A stretch of DNA of 64,000 nucleotides from Paraperibacillus esterisolvens (GTDB lineage Bacteria > Bacillota > Bacilli > Bacillales > DSM-1321). Position 1 is the first letter of the stretch. The number at the start of each line of letters is the position of its first letter. Location: NCBI RefSeq assembly GCF_046237625.1, contig NZ_CP143545.1, positions 1,116,001 through 1,180,000 of the forward strand. Direction: 5' to 3'. Of the stretch, positions 25,807 to 34,544 are shown in pieces. The translations under genes and the position numbers were made by a program. The notes under the pieces were generated by a model. It was not told the origin of the DNA. It ran no database searches and saw nothing but the letters and a program-made list of their open reading frames with translations.

Positions 25807-26274
25807 ATGATCAAAAAAGTGATTGGCGTATACGATACCCAGGAAGAAGCCAAGGCAGCTGTCGATGATTTGAAGAAGCAGGGATACAGCCAGAATGAAA
25901 TCTCGATTGTGGCAAAGGACATTGAAGGTCTGGGACCTGAAGCCAACCAGGTAAAAGCAGGGGACAAGGATGGAGTCGTGGCGGGGGCCGCAACAGGGGG
26001 CGCAGTCGGGCTTGCAGGGTTATTCCTTGGATTAAGCTATTTAGCCATACCGGGAATCGGGCCGATCCTGGCAGCCGGCCCCATCATAACCATTCTGGGA
26101 GGCGCAGTGGCCGGGATGTCCACAGGGGCAAGCGGACTCACAAAGGCTCTTGATGCAGTGGGCCTGAATGAAGAGCAGGTGCGTCAATATGTAGAGGACA
26201 TAAAGAATGGAAAGATCATTGTAGCTGTGACCGATCCCACAAAAGATATACATGACGAAAAGCCTGAACTCTAG
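25807..26274 (+). CDS. General stress protein with YflT (17M-like) domain
   Basis: A 155-residue protein. Residues 1-60 form the YflT domain (KKVIGVYDTQEEAKAAVDDLKKQGYSQNEISIVAK). The middle is Gly/Ala-rich and hydrophobic (about 62-115), as in low-temperature-induced proteins that insert in membranes, and the acidic C-terminal part includes IKNGKIIVAVTD. The family is stress-induced with unknown mechanism. A near-consensus sigma-B promoter precedes it. ATG 25807 sits behind AAAGGAGA; the longer frame from 25786 lacks this. Confidence 0.85.
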   Translation: MIKKVIGVYDTQEEAKAAVDDLKKQGYSQNEISIVAKDIEGLGPEANQVKAGDKDGVVAGAATGGAVGLAGLFLGLSYLAIPGIGPILAAGPIITILGGAVAGMSTGASGLTKALDAVGLNEEQVRQYVEDIKNGKIIVAVTDPTKDIHDEKPEL

Positions 26275-26302
26275 AATATGGCTGAAAGTCTGAAAGACAT
26301 AG

Positions 26303-26332
26303 AAGTTCCCAAGTGCTGGGGGCTTTTTTATT
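26303..26332 (+). terminator. Terminator of the YflT-type gene
   Basis: AAGTTCCC / GGGGGCTT stem with G-U pairs, then TTTTTATTTT. Confidence 0.7.
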
Positions 26333-26399
26333 TTGCCAGGGTTCATAAATATGATTGTAACGGAAATGATAAGCAGAAAAAGAAACGGGCAGGTGGATA

Positions 26400-27406
26400 A
26401 TGGAACATACAAATATCCATTTAACATCAGGGGAATTATCACAGCTTTGGTCCGCTTATATGAATGACAGTGCATTATTGTGCATGTTGAATCAATTTCT
26501 GGCCAGAGTGGATGATCCAGAAGTGAAAGATCTATTGCTCTATTGCTCTATGCAAAAAAAATATCTGAAGAACATATTACCTTCATCCAGGCAGTTTATA
26601 AAAAGGAAAATCATGCAATTCCATATGCTTTCAAAGAAGAAGATGCAGACCTTGATTCCCCACGGCTGTTCACTGACATTTTTTATTTGAATTTTACAAG
26701 CCAAATGTCCAATATAGCGCTGGTTGGTTATAGTCTGAGTTTGAATCTGGCAGTTCGAAAAGATATTTTTCTTTTCTATAAAAAATGCATATCTGACGCC
26801 ATGGAAATTCAGGAACGCTCAAAGAGTTTACAGCTAGCTAAAGGTGTTTATCAGAGGGCGCCATATATCCCGGTTCCCCAAAAAATAGACTTTGTTGCGA
26901 GGAAGAGTTTTCTGAAAGGGCTGAAGAAAAAAAGGCCGATGACATCCTTGGAGATTGCCCATCTATACTTGAATTTCCAGCGTAATAATCTGGGGGAAGC
27001 GGCCCTGCTGGGGTTTGCACAGGTTGCCAGGTCGAAAGACGTCAAGGCCTACTTCCGGAGGGGTGTTGAAATATCCCGGAAACATAAAGAGATCTTTCGT
27101 GACTCCCTTCAAGAAGGCGGCATGCCGGTTTCAGAGTCCTGGGGGCAGGAACCGGAACAGTCAACCGAATTTACTTTTTCTGATAAATTGACTCTGTTCT
27201 TTACGACTGCTCTTACAGCGCTGAGTATCGGCTTTTACAGTCAGTCATCAGCCATGAGTCCGAGGCTGGATCTTAGTATTGATTATGCCCGGCTTCTTGC
27301 AGAAATTTCCCTGTTTGCGGAGGACGGCGCAAATATCATGATAAAAAATGAATGGCTTGAACAGCCTCCCACTGCCACGGATCGAGAAGGGCTGCTGGAA
27401 GACTGA
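26400..27406 (+). pseudogene. DUF3231 protein gene frameshifted by an 8-bp tandem duplication
   Basis: Two frames together encode a DUF3231 protein of about 333 residues: 26400 onward gives the N terminus (HLTSGELSQLWSAYMNDS), and from about 26547 the +1 frame gives the rest through ANIMIKNEWLEQPPTATDREGL. The break coincides with TCTATTGC repeated twice (26531-26546). Removing one copy restores DLLLYAKKISEEHITF as expected for the family. DUF3231 proteins are two-repeat helical proteins of unknown role in Bacilli. It is either a recent pseudogene or a phase-variable gene. Confidence 0.8.
26531..26546 (+). repeat. 8-bp tandem duplication TCTATTGC x2
   Basis: Direct tandem repeat inside the DUF3231 gene, followed by a third partial unit (TCTAT). 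It is the exact site of the frameshift. Confidence 0.9.
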
Positions 27407-27412
27407 GAATAG

Positions 27413-27443
27413 TCCCTCATCCAGAAATGGAAGGAGGTTTTTT
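27413..27443 (+). terminator. Hairpin after the DUF3231 gene
   Basis: CCTCATCCA-GAAA-TGGAAGGAGG stem then six T, usable as a terminator. The 3' arm is also a perfect ribosome site (GGAGG) ahead of a 13-codon frame at 27444, probably by chance. Confidence 0.55.
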
Positions 27444-27560
27444 ATGCGGAAAAAAGGATTTAAAGAAATTATATTGAAATGTTAATGTTGTCGTTATTTC
27501 TGCATTTATTGATAAAAGAAACTTAATGTACGCTGATGCATTAAAATAGGAGGGAACTTC

Positions 27561-27956
27561 ATGAGGAAAAGAAGTGCGGCCGTCATTCTCCATAATAGCA
27601 GAGCGGTGCTGATTAGAAGGAAGAGAGAAAATGAAGTATACTACGTGTTTCCCGGAGGCGGGATCGAGGCAGGAGAAAGCGCGGAAGAAGCAGCCATCAG
27701 GGAATGCATGGAGGAAATCGGCGTTTCTATCAATATCAAAGATTTCTTTATGAGCTTGGAGTTTAAGGGAACACAGCATTATTATCTTGCAGAAATCAAT
27801 AATGGTGAAATAATCTCAGGCGAGGGAAAGGAATATACCGATCCGGAAAGAGATAGAGGAACATATCAGCCCCTCTGGGTAAGCATTGGCGATTTTCCAA
27901 GACTGGATATACGGCCATGGTCTGTAGCAGAAAAAGTAATAGATATGACTCAGTGA
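27561..27956 (+). CDS. Nudix hydrolase
   Basis: A 131-residue enzyme with the Nudix box GGGIEAGESAEEAAIRECMEEIGV (about 31-54), fitting Gx5Ex7REUxEExGU. It hydrolyses a nucleoside diphosphate linked to another group. The N terminus RSAAVILHNSRAVLIRRKR is typical of small MutT/ADP-ribose pyrophosphatase relatives. The AGGAGGG ribosome site supports the ATG. Substrate unknown. Confidence 0.85.
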   Translation: MRKRSAAVILHNSRAVLIRRKRENEVYYVFPGGGIEAGESAEEAAIRECMEEIGVSINIKDFFMSLEFKGTQHYYLAEINNGEIISGEGKEYTDPERDRGTYQPLWVSIGDFPRLDIRPWSVAEKVIDMTQ

Positions 27957-28084
27957 ATTACACATGGGCAGGGTATTTCCTGGCAGAAAGACCTTCCGGC
28001 TGGTTTTTAATAGAGAGATAGTCTGTAGAAAAAAGAAAAATGAGAGGCAATTCTGTATGTAAAATATATCATAGGAGATTTTGG

Positions 28085-28900
28085 ATGGTACATATACCGA
28101 TTCCTGCCCGGCAGGTAATAGAGGAATTTACGGAATTGATGGAGAGAAGGCTTCCGCTTGTATTAAATGGACTGTATCTTCATGGTTCAATTGCACTTGG
28201 TGCATTCGGGCCCGGCAGCGATATTGATTTTCTGGCATTGACGAGCCGTTCCCTGGATTCTGGTGAGGTTGAAGTGTTAAGGGGTATACACAGAATTCTG
28301 GCAGAAAATCATGATTGTGAACTGGATGGAAGTTATATACTGCAGAGGGATATAAGCGGCATTCCTAAGGAGGGCCAAACCTTCACCTATCAATCAGGAG
28401 CGCTCGTTCCCGGCCATGCATACAACCCGGTCACCAAACTCATCTTAAACTCCAATGGCATCACGATAACTGGTATCCCGTGGAAGGATCTAGAGGTTCA
28501 CCTGGACCCAGGAGAGACAGCTGCCTATGTAATGGACAATATGAACAGTTACTGGGGACCAAGGGTCATGGATATGAAAAAACATTTTGAGGATATTGGG
28601 CAGCTGCCCCTTGCTGTTATAAATGAAGAGATTGATTGGTCGGTCCTGGGAGTGCTTAGACAGTTTTACACACTTAAGGAAAATAAAATTATCTCTAAAA
28701 TAGGGGCAGGGGAATATGGGCTAAATTCCCTGCCGGTGGAGTGGCATCCCATCATCCGCTCCGCCATTGAAATCCGCCGCGGGCTGCCGGGTAGTCTGAA
28801 TCGGCCGGCCCGGGACGAAATTGACCAGGCCATCCAGTTCTTGCATTACTTAATTGATTATTGCAATACTGCATTTAAATTTGCGAGGGAAAGTAAATGA
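28085..28900 (+). CDS. Aminoglycoside adenylyltransferase-like nucleotidyltransferase (DUF4111 type)
   Basis: A 271-residue protein. LYLHGSIALGAFGPGSDIDFLALT (about 27-50) is the nucleotidyltransferase GS...DxD metal site. The C-terminal part resembles the helical domain of ANT(3'')/ANT(9) enzymes (WSVLGVLRQFYTLKENKIISKIGAGEYGL). It may adenylylate an aminoglycoside or another alcohol, but chromosomal relatives often confer no resistance. ATG 28085 lies behind AGGAG; the frame is open from 28040. Confidence 0.78.
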   Translation: MVHIPIPARQVIEEFTELMERRLPLVLNGLYLHGSIALGAFGPGSDIDFLALTSRSLDSGEVEVLRGIHRILAENHDCELDGSYILQRDISGIPKEGQTFTYQSGALVPGHAYNPVTKLILNSNGITITGIPWKDLEVHLDPGETAAYVMDNMNSYWGPRVMDMKKHFEDIGQLPLAVINEEIDWSVLGVLRQFYTLKENKIISKIGAGEYGLNSLPVEWHPIIRSAIEIRRGLPGSLNRPARDEIDQAIQFLHYLIDYCNTAFKFARESK

Positions 28901-28976
28901 ATGTGGGACTGCTGCGCCATTTTAAGATGATCCGAGGTAAGAGCAGATGTACTCATAGTGGGGCATGGAGGGAGTC

Positions 28977-29075
28977 ATGATGTTCATGCTGAAAGCCCTG
29001 GTCAAAAGGCGCTTTACAGGACCTAAATTCAGGATACCGGAAGATGGAAAAATATATATCTATGAAAATCAATGA
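28977..29075 (+). CDS. Small basic peptide, 32 residues
   Basis: GGAGGGA precedes ATGATG, and a terminator hairpin begins 4 bp after the stop, so translation and termination signals frame this short ORF precisely. The product starts MMFMLKALVKRRFTGPKF and ends EDGKIYIYENQ: a short hydrophobic start, a basic middle and a beta-like tail. No family recognised. Nothing else in the 28901-29229 spacer needs these signals. Confidence 0.55.
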   Translation: MMFMLKALVKRRFTGPKFRIPEDGKIYIYENQ

Positions 29076-29079
29076 TGAG

Positions 29080-29103
29080 ACTGCCGCAGGCAGTTTTTTT
29101 TTG
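29080..29103 (+). terminator. Terminator of the 32-residue ORF
   Basis: ACTGCC-GCA-GGCAGT followed by about nine T. Confidence 0.85.
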
Positions 29104-29229
29104 TTGTGTTTTCTGAATGTTGAAGGAGGCCTGAAGAAGTGCTTAAATTTAGCATTTTTAAATCATTTAACTACCCGGTGAATTAAGATATATTAGTATA
29201 ATGAAAATGAAAAGAATTGGAGAGACAGC

Positions 29230-29838
29230 ATGTTATTCTTAAAAGCCCTCATTCTCGGTTTTTCCGTATCAGCCCCGCTTGGGCCAATTGGTTTATTATG
29301 TATTCAGCGTACATTGGATTTAGGCAGGAAGGCTGGATTTGCCACCGGATTCGGGGCGGCTGCGGCTAATCTGCTGTATGCGGGAGCAGCTGTTCTGGGT
29401 TTCTCAACTATATCTTCCTTCCTGATAAAATATGAAATGTATTTGAGTATTATGGGTTCCATATTTTTAATTTATATCGGGATAAGAGCCTTTATGAAAG
29501 AAGAACCAGCTTCAGGAGCGGTTCTAAAAGGCAGGACTCCATATCAAATGTTTGCAGCCACACTTCTACTTATGCTGACAAATCCTTCAACGATTCTTAA
29601 TTTCGCTGTGATGTTCACCGGAATTGGTGCTGCCGGGGAAGCAGGGGCGTCTGCCCATGGTGCAGCTCTCTTAACTGGGGTTTTTTTGGGAGCATCCACC
29701 TGGTGGGCTTTACTGGTTATCATAATCAGCAAATTCCGCAGCAAATTTTCAGGCCATCTTCCGTTAATTAACAAAGCAGCAGGTCTGATGATCATTCTCC
29801 TTGCCTGCATAACATTAGCCGATCTATGGCATGGGTAA
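29230..29838 (+). CDS. LysE/RhtB family translocator
   Basis: A 202-residue, six-TM exporter of amino acids or related compounds. The N-terminal GFSVSAPLGPIGLLCIQRTLDLGRKAGFATGFGAA is the LysE signature; LLLMLTNPSTILNF in TM4 is also diagnostic. GGAGAG precedes the ATG. Substrate not predictable. Confidence 0.88.
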   Translation: MLFLKALILGFSVSAPLGPIGLLCIQRTLDLGRKAGFATGFGAAAANLLYAGAAVLGFSTISSFLIKYEMYLSIMGSIFLIYIGIRAFMKEEPASGAVLKGRTPYQMFAATLLLMLTNPSTILNFAVMFTGIGAAGEAGASAHGAALLTGVFLGASTWWALLVIIISKFRSKFSGHLPLINKAAGLMIILLACITLADLWHG

Positions 29839-29868
29839 AGCACGTAATATCTAATTAATAGAATTTCC

Positions 29869-29897
29869 TTAACAAATGGTGTCTACATATGTATAAT
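29869..29897 (+). promoter_or_regulatory. Sigma-A promoter of the 51-residue ORF
   Basis: TTAACA-N17-TATAAT, about 58 bp before the start codon at 29956. Confidence 0.65.
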
Positions 29898-29955
29898 ATG
29901 GGTATAAAGTAGTAGTCGGATGAGACGTGACAGCCTGAACAGATAGGGGTGCCTT

Positions 29956-30111
29956 ATGAAAAATAATGCTGAATGCCTGGTCTTTCTGCAGGAGCTTGAC
30001 CGCCTGCTTGATGAATATAGAAGATGCAGACTCCCTCATATAAAGAAAGCCATCCTGGCTGATATCCAGCTTATCAGCAGTGCTATCGGATACTCAAAGC
30101 AGCAGGTGTAA
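29956..30111 (+). CDS. Small helical protein, 51 residues
   Basis: ATG 29956 follows AGGGGT and the promoter at 29869-29897. The product (MKNNAECLVFLQELDRLLDE... HIKKAILADIQLISSAIGYS) is predicted amphipathic helix throughout, soluble, with two Cys. No family recognised. The short hairpin at 30140-30163 lies after it. Confidence 0.6.
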   Translation: MKNNAECLVFLQELDRLLDEYRRCRLPHIKKAILADIQLISSAIGYSKQQV

Positions 30112-30139
30112 GGATCATAATAATAATATAGAAAAAAAG

Positions 30140-30163
30140 AGACAAGATCACAAAACTTGTCTT
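30140..30163 (+). terminator. Weak hairpin after the 51-residue ORF
   Basis: AGACAAG / CTTGTCT stem with a 9-nt loop; the tail is not T-rich. Confidence 0.4.
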
Positions 30164-30394
30164 CAATAAAACAGCGAATGGTTCTTATATCATTGTTCTA
30201 TGCTTCACTAGATGCAGAATGATCAGTGAAGAAGGCGCATTTAACGGGGAATGTCGGAATGCATTCCCATGTTCCCTCCATCTTATATTGTTATCCCTCG
30301 GCTCACAGAACTTCCCGGGGATTTCCATTACAACTAGGACCATACATCACCGGAATAATCAATAATAGGGAAAATGTATCCCGTACAGGGTGGC

Positions 30395-30720
30395 TTATGT
30401 CATCCTTATATTTATTCTTCATATATTCATGGGCAGCCTTCAGCCGTTTCTTTTCCTGTTCACTTTTGGCTTTCATGATGTCCTTCGTATCATAGGCAAG
30501 TTTTTTCTTCCTTCTGTGCATAAGGAGCTTCTTTTTCGGCTTCCTTCCACTGGAACCATTCCTCCTGCAGGGCTCCATATTGCTTTCTCACATACTTCTT
30601 CAATTCTCTTTCAGAATTCACATATGTAAATTCGCCATTTCCGGCATCTGCAATTTTTTTGAGCAGTTTCTGACCTTCATTTGCCTGCATAAAAGCCGAA
30701 TTGATAAGGATACCATGGGA
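30395..30720 (-). pseudogene. C-terminal remnant of a VWA-domain lipoprotein gene
   Basis: The minus strand encodes INSAFMQANEGQKLLKKIADAGNGEFTYVNSERELKKYVRKQYGALQEEWFQWKEA, then shifts frame near 30490-30520 into LAYDTKDIMKAKSEQEKKRLKAAHEYMKNKY. This order matches the C terminus of Bacillus VWA-domain secreted proteins. The N-terminal VWA domain is missing: the sirtuin gene and its terminator lie where it should be. It is truncated and frameshifted, so inactive. Confidence 0.5.
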
Positions 30721-30730
30721 GACCTGAGTC

Positions 30731-30761
30731 AAAAAAAGAAGCCCGTTATCAAAAGGCTTCT
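30731..30761 (-). terminator. Terminator of the sirtuin gene
   Basis: On the minus strand AGAAGCC / GGCTTCT with an 11-nt loop and seven T. It overlaps the sirtuin stop codon. Confidence 0.75.
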
Positions 30762-31477
30762 CTGATTTGTTGTACTGTTTCTCCAATTCCTGCATGAATT
30801 TTAATATCAAATAGATCATCGGATTGTGTTCTTTCCTTGTTGATGATTGCCATGGGGATTCCGGCTGTGTGGGCGATGGCAGGAAGGAAATTAACTGGCC
30901 CAACCTCAAGTGAAGAACCCATAACAAGGAATAAATCGGCAGTCTCCGCCGCCACTGCCGCCTGGTCCCAATGATGGATGGGATCTCCGAATAAAACGAC
31001 GTCCGGCTTCAATATTGTCCCGCAGATGGAGCAGCGGGGAACTGCCTGTTCATTGATATAATTTAAATCATATTTTGCACTGCATGAAAGACAGGATGCA
31101 GTCTTCAGGGTGCCGTGCACCTCGAGTATCCTGCTTGTACCTGACTTCTCATGGAGGCCGTCGATATTCTGAGTGATAACCACTACGTTTTTGCCCATAT
31201 CCTGAAGAAAGGTAATAAACTCGTGCCCCCGGTTCGGTTCATATGAATCAAGAAGCTTCATGGCGAAAATTTCTTTATAGTTTTTCCAAAAACCAGCTGG
31301 ATTGTTTTTATAGTATGAGCGGGAGATCAGGCTTTCAAAACTTTGATTATTCGTCCATAGTCCTTTTGAGCTGCGGAAATCGGGCAGGTTTGACTCTGTA
31401 CTGATGCCTGCACCAGTCAGGAAGGTTATGCTTTCTGCCTGTCGGATCAATTCAGTTAATTTTTCAATATCATTCAT
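30749..31477 (-). CDS. cobB: NAD-dependent protein deacylase (sirtuin)
   Basis: A 242-residue Sir2-family enzyme that removes acyl groups from lysines using NAD+. GAGISTESNLPDFR (23-36) and TQNIDGLH bind NAD, HG holds the catalytic His, and two CxxC pairs (CLSC, CSIC) bind zinc. MGSSLEVGPV and NKERT complete the signature. B. subtilis SrtN is the likely counterpart. The GGAGGGG site upstream fits the ATG. It is monocistronic. Confidence 0.93.
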   Translation of the reverse strand: MNDIEKLTELIRQAESITFLTGAGISTESNLPDFRSSKGLWTNNQSFESLISRSYYKNNPAGFWKNYKEIFAMKLLDSYEPNRGHEFITFLQDMGKNVVVITQNIDGLHEKSGTSRILEVHGTLKTASCLSCSAKYDLNYINEQAVPRCSICGTILKPDVVLFGDPIHHWDQAAVAAETADLFLVMGSSLEVGPVNFLPAIAHTAGIPMAIINKERTQSDDLFDIKIHAGIGETVQQIREAF

Positions 31478-31566
31478 GGACAGCCCCTCCTTATGGTCGT
31501 GTTATCTTGCATTATAATGCAGGAAAGGGTCCGCTGCAATGAGCCGGGCCCTTACACGCCATGCTG

Positions 31567-33207
31567 TTAAAGCAGCGATCGGGCGGCCTGTCTGCCGCTG
31601 AATAAACAGCCGCCAAGGAAAGTGCCTTCCAGGGACCGGTAGCCATGGATGCCCCCGCCTCCAAACCCGGCAGCCTCCCCGGCTGCATAAAGACCGGGGA
31701 TGGCATTGCCAAATGGATCCAGAACTCGTCCGGACAAGTCGGTCTGAAGTCCGCCCAAAGTCTTTCTGCTGACTATGCGGAGGCGCACAGCAATCAAGGG
31801 ACCCATTGCCGGATCAAGAATCTTATGGGGAGAAGCGACACGTATGAGCCTGTCCCCAAGATAATTCCGCGCACCCCGGAGTGCTGTGATTTGAAGGTCC
31901 TTCGAGAAGGAATTGTCCATTTCCCGGTCGCGGGCGAGGAGTTGTCTTTCTATTTCATCTTTAACAAGAAGTGAGTTTCCTGCCAGTTTGTTCATCCCGG
32001 CAACCAGTTCTGTAAGAGAGGAGGCAATGACAAAGTCTTCCCCTTTATCCATAAAGGCTTTAACAGGTGCAGAAGGCCCTGGGAGTACACGGGAGAGTAC
32101 CTTCTTAATGCTCTTGCCTGTCAAGTCGGGATTTTGTTCAGAGCCGGACAGGGCAAACTCTTTTTCGATAATCTTCTGTGTCAGTATAAACCAGGAATAA
32201 TCATAAGAAGTCGACTGAATGGCCTCCAGCGTACCAAGTGTATCAAAGCCAGGGAAGTTAGGGGCTGGGAACCGTTTTCCTTCTGCATCCAGCCAGATGG
32301 AGGAAGGGCCGGGCAGAATCCGGATGCCGTGGTTCGGCCAGACAGGGTCCCAATTCTTTATACCTTCTGTATAGTGCCACATCCGGTCCTTATTGACGAT
32401 TCTGCCGCCTGCCCGTTCGGTTATTTCGAGCATTCTTCCGTCCACATGCTTAGGAACACCTGATATCATCGTTTTTGGAGGGGAACCAAGCCTTTCCGGC
32501 CAGTTTTTCCTGATAAGTTTATGATTCCCGCCGATGCCTCCGCTTGTGATGATGACCGCTTCCCCAAAATATTCAAAGGAACCTGCGGCTTTACGCGAGC
32601 TTTCGACCCCGCGTTCTGCATCGCTCTCTACAAGGATAGTTCCCCGTATACCCACGGCGGCACCGTTATCCATAATGATCTCATCCACCTGGTGGCGGGG
32701 CAGATAGACGGTATGGCCGGCTCTTATTCCATTCCGGACTCTGAGTTCAAAGGGTTTTACGATTCCGGGCCCGGTTCCCCAGACAATATGGAAGCGGGGG
32801 ACAGAATTGCCGTGGCCTTCCGCTGTATAGCCTCCCCGTTCCGCCCAGCCCACTACAGGGAAAAAACGGATGCCCTGCTTATACAGCCATTCCCGTTTTT
32901 CGCCTGCCGCAAATTCTACATAAGCTTCAGCCCACTTTTTCCCCCAGTGATCTTCATCCTCCCGGTCAAAGCCGGCTGAACCCATCCAGTCCTGCAATGC
33001 AAGCTCATAGGAGTCTTTTATCCCCATCCTTCTCTGTTCTGGTGAATTCACCAGGAAAAGTCCCCCGAATGACCACCAGGCCTGGCCGCCAAGGGAAGCT
33101 TCCGGTTCCTGATCAACCAGCAGTACACTTTTGCCCGCATCAGCCAGTTCAGCGGAAGCGGTCAGGCCGGCAAGCCCGGCACCTACAATAATCGCATCAT
33201 ATTTCAT
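31567..33207 (-). CDS. FAD-binding dehydrogenase (KstD/fumarate-reductase flavoprotein type)
   Basis: A 546-residue flavoprotein. AIIVGAGLAGLTASAELADAGKSVLLVDQE (5-34) binds ADP of FAD, and the C-terminal GLYAAGEAAGFGGGGIHGYRSLEGTFLGGCLFSGR closes the FAD site. The family comprises 3-ketosteroid-dehydrogenase-like and fumarate-reductase-like enzymes annotated simply as FAD-binding dehydrogenases; the substrate is unknown. GGGGAAG favours MKYDAII at 33207 rather than the frame opening at 33291. No steroid or respiratory genes are nearby. Confidence 0.82.
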   Translation of the reverse strand: MKYDAIIVGAGLAGLTASAELADAGKSVLLVDQEPEASLGGQAWWSFGGLFLVNSPEQRRMGIKDSYELALQDWMGSAGFDREDEDHWGKKWAEAYVEFAAGEKREWLYKQGIRFFPVVGWAERGGYTAEGHGNSVPRFHIVWGTGPGIVKPFELRVRNGIRAGHTVYLPRHQVDEIIMDNGAAVGIRGTILVESDAERGVESSRKAAGSFEYFGEAVIITSGGIGGNHKLIRKNWPERLGSPPKTMISGVPKHVDGRMLEITERAGGRIVNKDRMWHYTEGIKNWDPVWPNHGIRILPGPSSIWLDAEGKRFPAPNFPGFDTLGTLEAIQSTSYDYSWFILTQKIIEKEFALSGSEQNPDLTGKSIKKVLSRVLPGPSAPVKAFMDKGEDFVIASSLTELVAGMNKLAGNSLLVKDEIERQLLARDREMDNSFSKDLQITALRGARNYLGDRLIRVASPHKILDPAMGPLIAVRLRIVSRKTLGGLQTDLSGRVLDPFGNAIPGLYAAGEAAGFGGGGIHGYRSLEGTFLGGCLFSGRQAARSLL

Positions 33208-33341
33208 AAACATCTTCCCCTGTCTTCTATTATATTTGTCTAATGCTTTCTGCCTGACCCGGAAGGACCGCTCGGAATATTCAGACATCAACAGCTTTTA
33301 TAATAACTATAAGCCGGGGCAGACTGGCCGTCATCCTTTTT

Positions 33342-33457
33342 CTGTAGAAGAGGGGCGGAGCTGCATGTATAATAAGGCTTCCTCCATCCTTGTATGTCTA
33401 TCATTTATCTTGCCGGCATACCTGCCTGCGCCTTACTCCGCTCCAACGCACCGCCGC
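33342..33457. repeat. Dispersed repeat family 2, copy B
   Basis: CTGTAGAAGAGGGGCGGAGCTG ... ATCATTTATCTTGCCGGCATACCTGCCTGCG ... CTTACTCCGCTCC. It is the best-preserved copy, with GGAGC/GCTCC ends. It fills the middle of the 33208-33662 spacer, which holds no gene. Confidence 0.65.
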
Positions 33458-33662
33458 ATTATTGTGATTGTTACTGCTCTCGTCTAATTCCTTTCCAAGA
33501 TTGGTGAGGGAGCGGGGAGTGGAAAACTCATGTTTGCTTTTTGTTTATATAAGGCGGAAAAGGGGCTTTTTATTTAGGATGGGACCCTGAAATGAGGTAT
33601 AATGGAAATAAAGTGCTGTTATTATCCATACAGCAACAAGTAATGAAAGAGAGTGAAACCAT

Positions 33663-34382
33663 ATGGGCCGCAAATGGAATAACATAAAAGAAAAGAAAGC
33701 ATCAAAGGATGCCAATACAAGCAGAATATATGCAAAGTTCGGACGCGAGATATATGTGGCGGCTAAGCAGGGAGAGCCGAATCCCGAATCAAACCAGGCC
33801 CTCCGGATGGTATTGGAGCGCGCGAAGACCTACAGCGTTCCCAAGGCAATCATTGACAGGGCGATAGAAAAAGCAAAGGGCGGATCGGAGGAAAGTTATG
33901 ACGAGCTCCGTTATGAAGGCTTTGGGCCGAGCGGCTCCATGGTCATTGTCGATGCGCTGACTAACAATGTAAACAGGACCGCGTCAGATGTAAGGGCAGC
34001 CTTCGGCAAGAACGGCGGCAATATGGGCGTAAGCGGGTCGGTTTCTTATATGTTCGATGCTGTGGCAGTGATTGGGGTTGAAGGGAAGAATTCTGAGGAA
34101 GTTCTCGAACTGCTCATGGAAGCAGACCTGGATGTCCGGGATATCCTTGAAGAAGAAGAGCAGATCATCGTCTATGCAGAACCGGATCAGCTTCATGCTG
34201 TCCAGGAGGCATTCCGGTCGGCAGGTGTAACAGAGTTCACCGTGGCAGAGCAGACTATGCTTGCACAGAATGATATTACACTTCCGGAGGATGCTCAGGC
34301 ACTGTTTGAAAAGATGGTGGATGCCTTGATGGACCTTGAAGATGTACAGCAGGTTTACCACAATGTAGATCTGGGGGAATGA
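33663..34382 (+). CDS. yeeI: YebC/PmpR (TACO1) family protein YeeI
   Basis: A 239-residue protein beginning MGRKWNNIKEKKASKDANTSRIYAKFGREIYVAAKQG, the YeeI/YeeN branch of the YebC family. Three-domain proteins of this family were annotated as transcription regulators, and some act in translation of difficult peptide stretches; which applies to this branch is open. ATG behind GAGAGTGAAACC; a terminator follows. Confidence 0.92.
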   Translation: MGRKWNNIKEKKASKDANTSRIYAKFGREIYVAAKQGEPNPESNQALRMVLERAKTYSVPKAIIDRAIEKAKGGSEESYDELRYEGFGPSGSMVIVDALTNNVNRTASDVRAAFGKNGGNMGVSGSVSYMFDAVAVIGVEGKNSEEVLELLMEADLDVRDILEEEEQIIVYAEPDQLHAVQEAFRSAGVTEFTVAEQTMLAQNDITLPEDAQALFEKMVDALMDLEDVQQVYHNVDLGE

Positions 34383-34391
34383 TTTCTCCAG

Positions 34392-34422
34392 GACCTTTCT
34401 GCGGATGCAGGAGGGTCTTTTT
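34392..34422 (+). terminator. Terminator of yeeI
   Basis: GACCTTTCTGC-GGAT-GCAGGAGGGTC stem (one G-U and one mismatch) followed by a T run. Confidence 0.75.
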
Positions 34423-34544
34423 TATTTTGCTTCACTTTACCCGGGGGGAGATGACTACAACGGCCCTAAAATCGACATGCTACTATAAATGAGTTAAACT
34501 GACAGTAGAGCTATGTCGATTTACATATGTTGGGAGAGGCAATA

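Noticed and set aside
27444..27485. 13-codon ORF after a perfect GGAGG
   Set aside because: The GGAGG is one arm of the DUF3231 terminator hairpin; coding is not needed to explain it.
28085..28900. Mobile antibiotic-resistance gene
   Set aside because: No integron, transposon or plasmid features around it; composition is like its neighbours. It is better called a chromosomal ANT-like nucleotidyltransferase.
32521..32979. 152-codon plus-strand ORF
   Set aside because: Fully antisense to the FAD dehydrogenase, whose motifs are clear.
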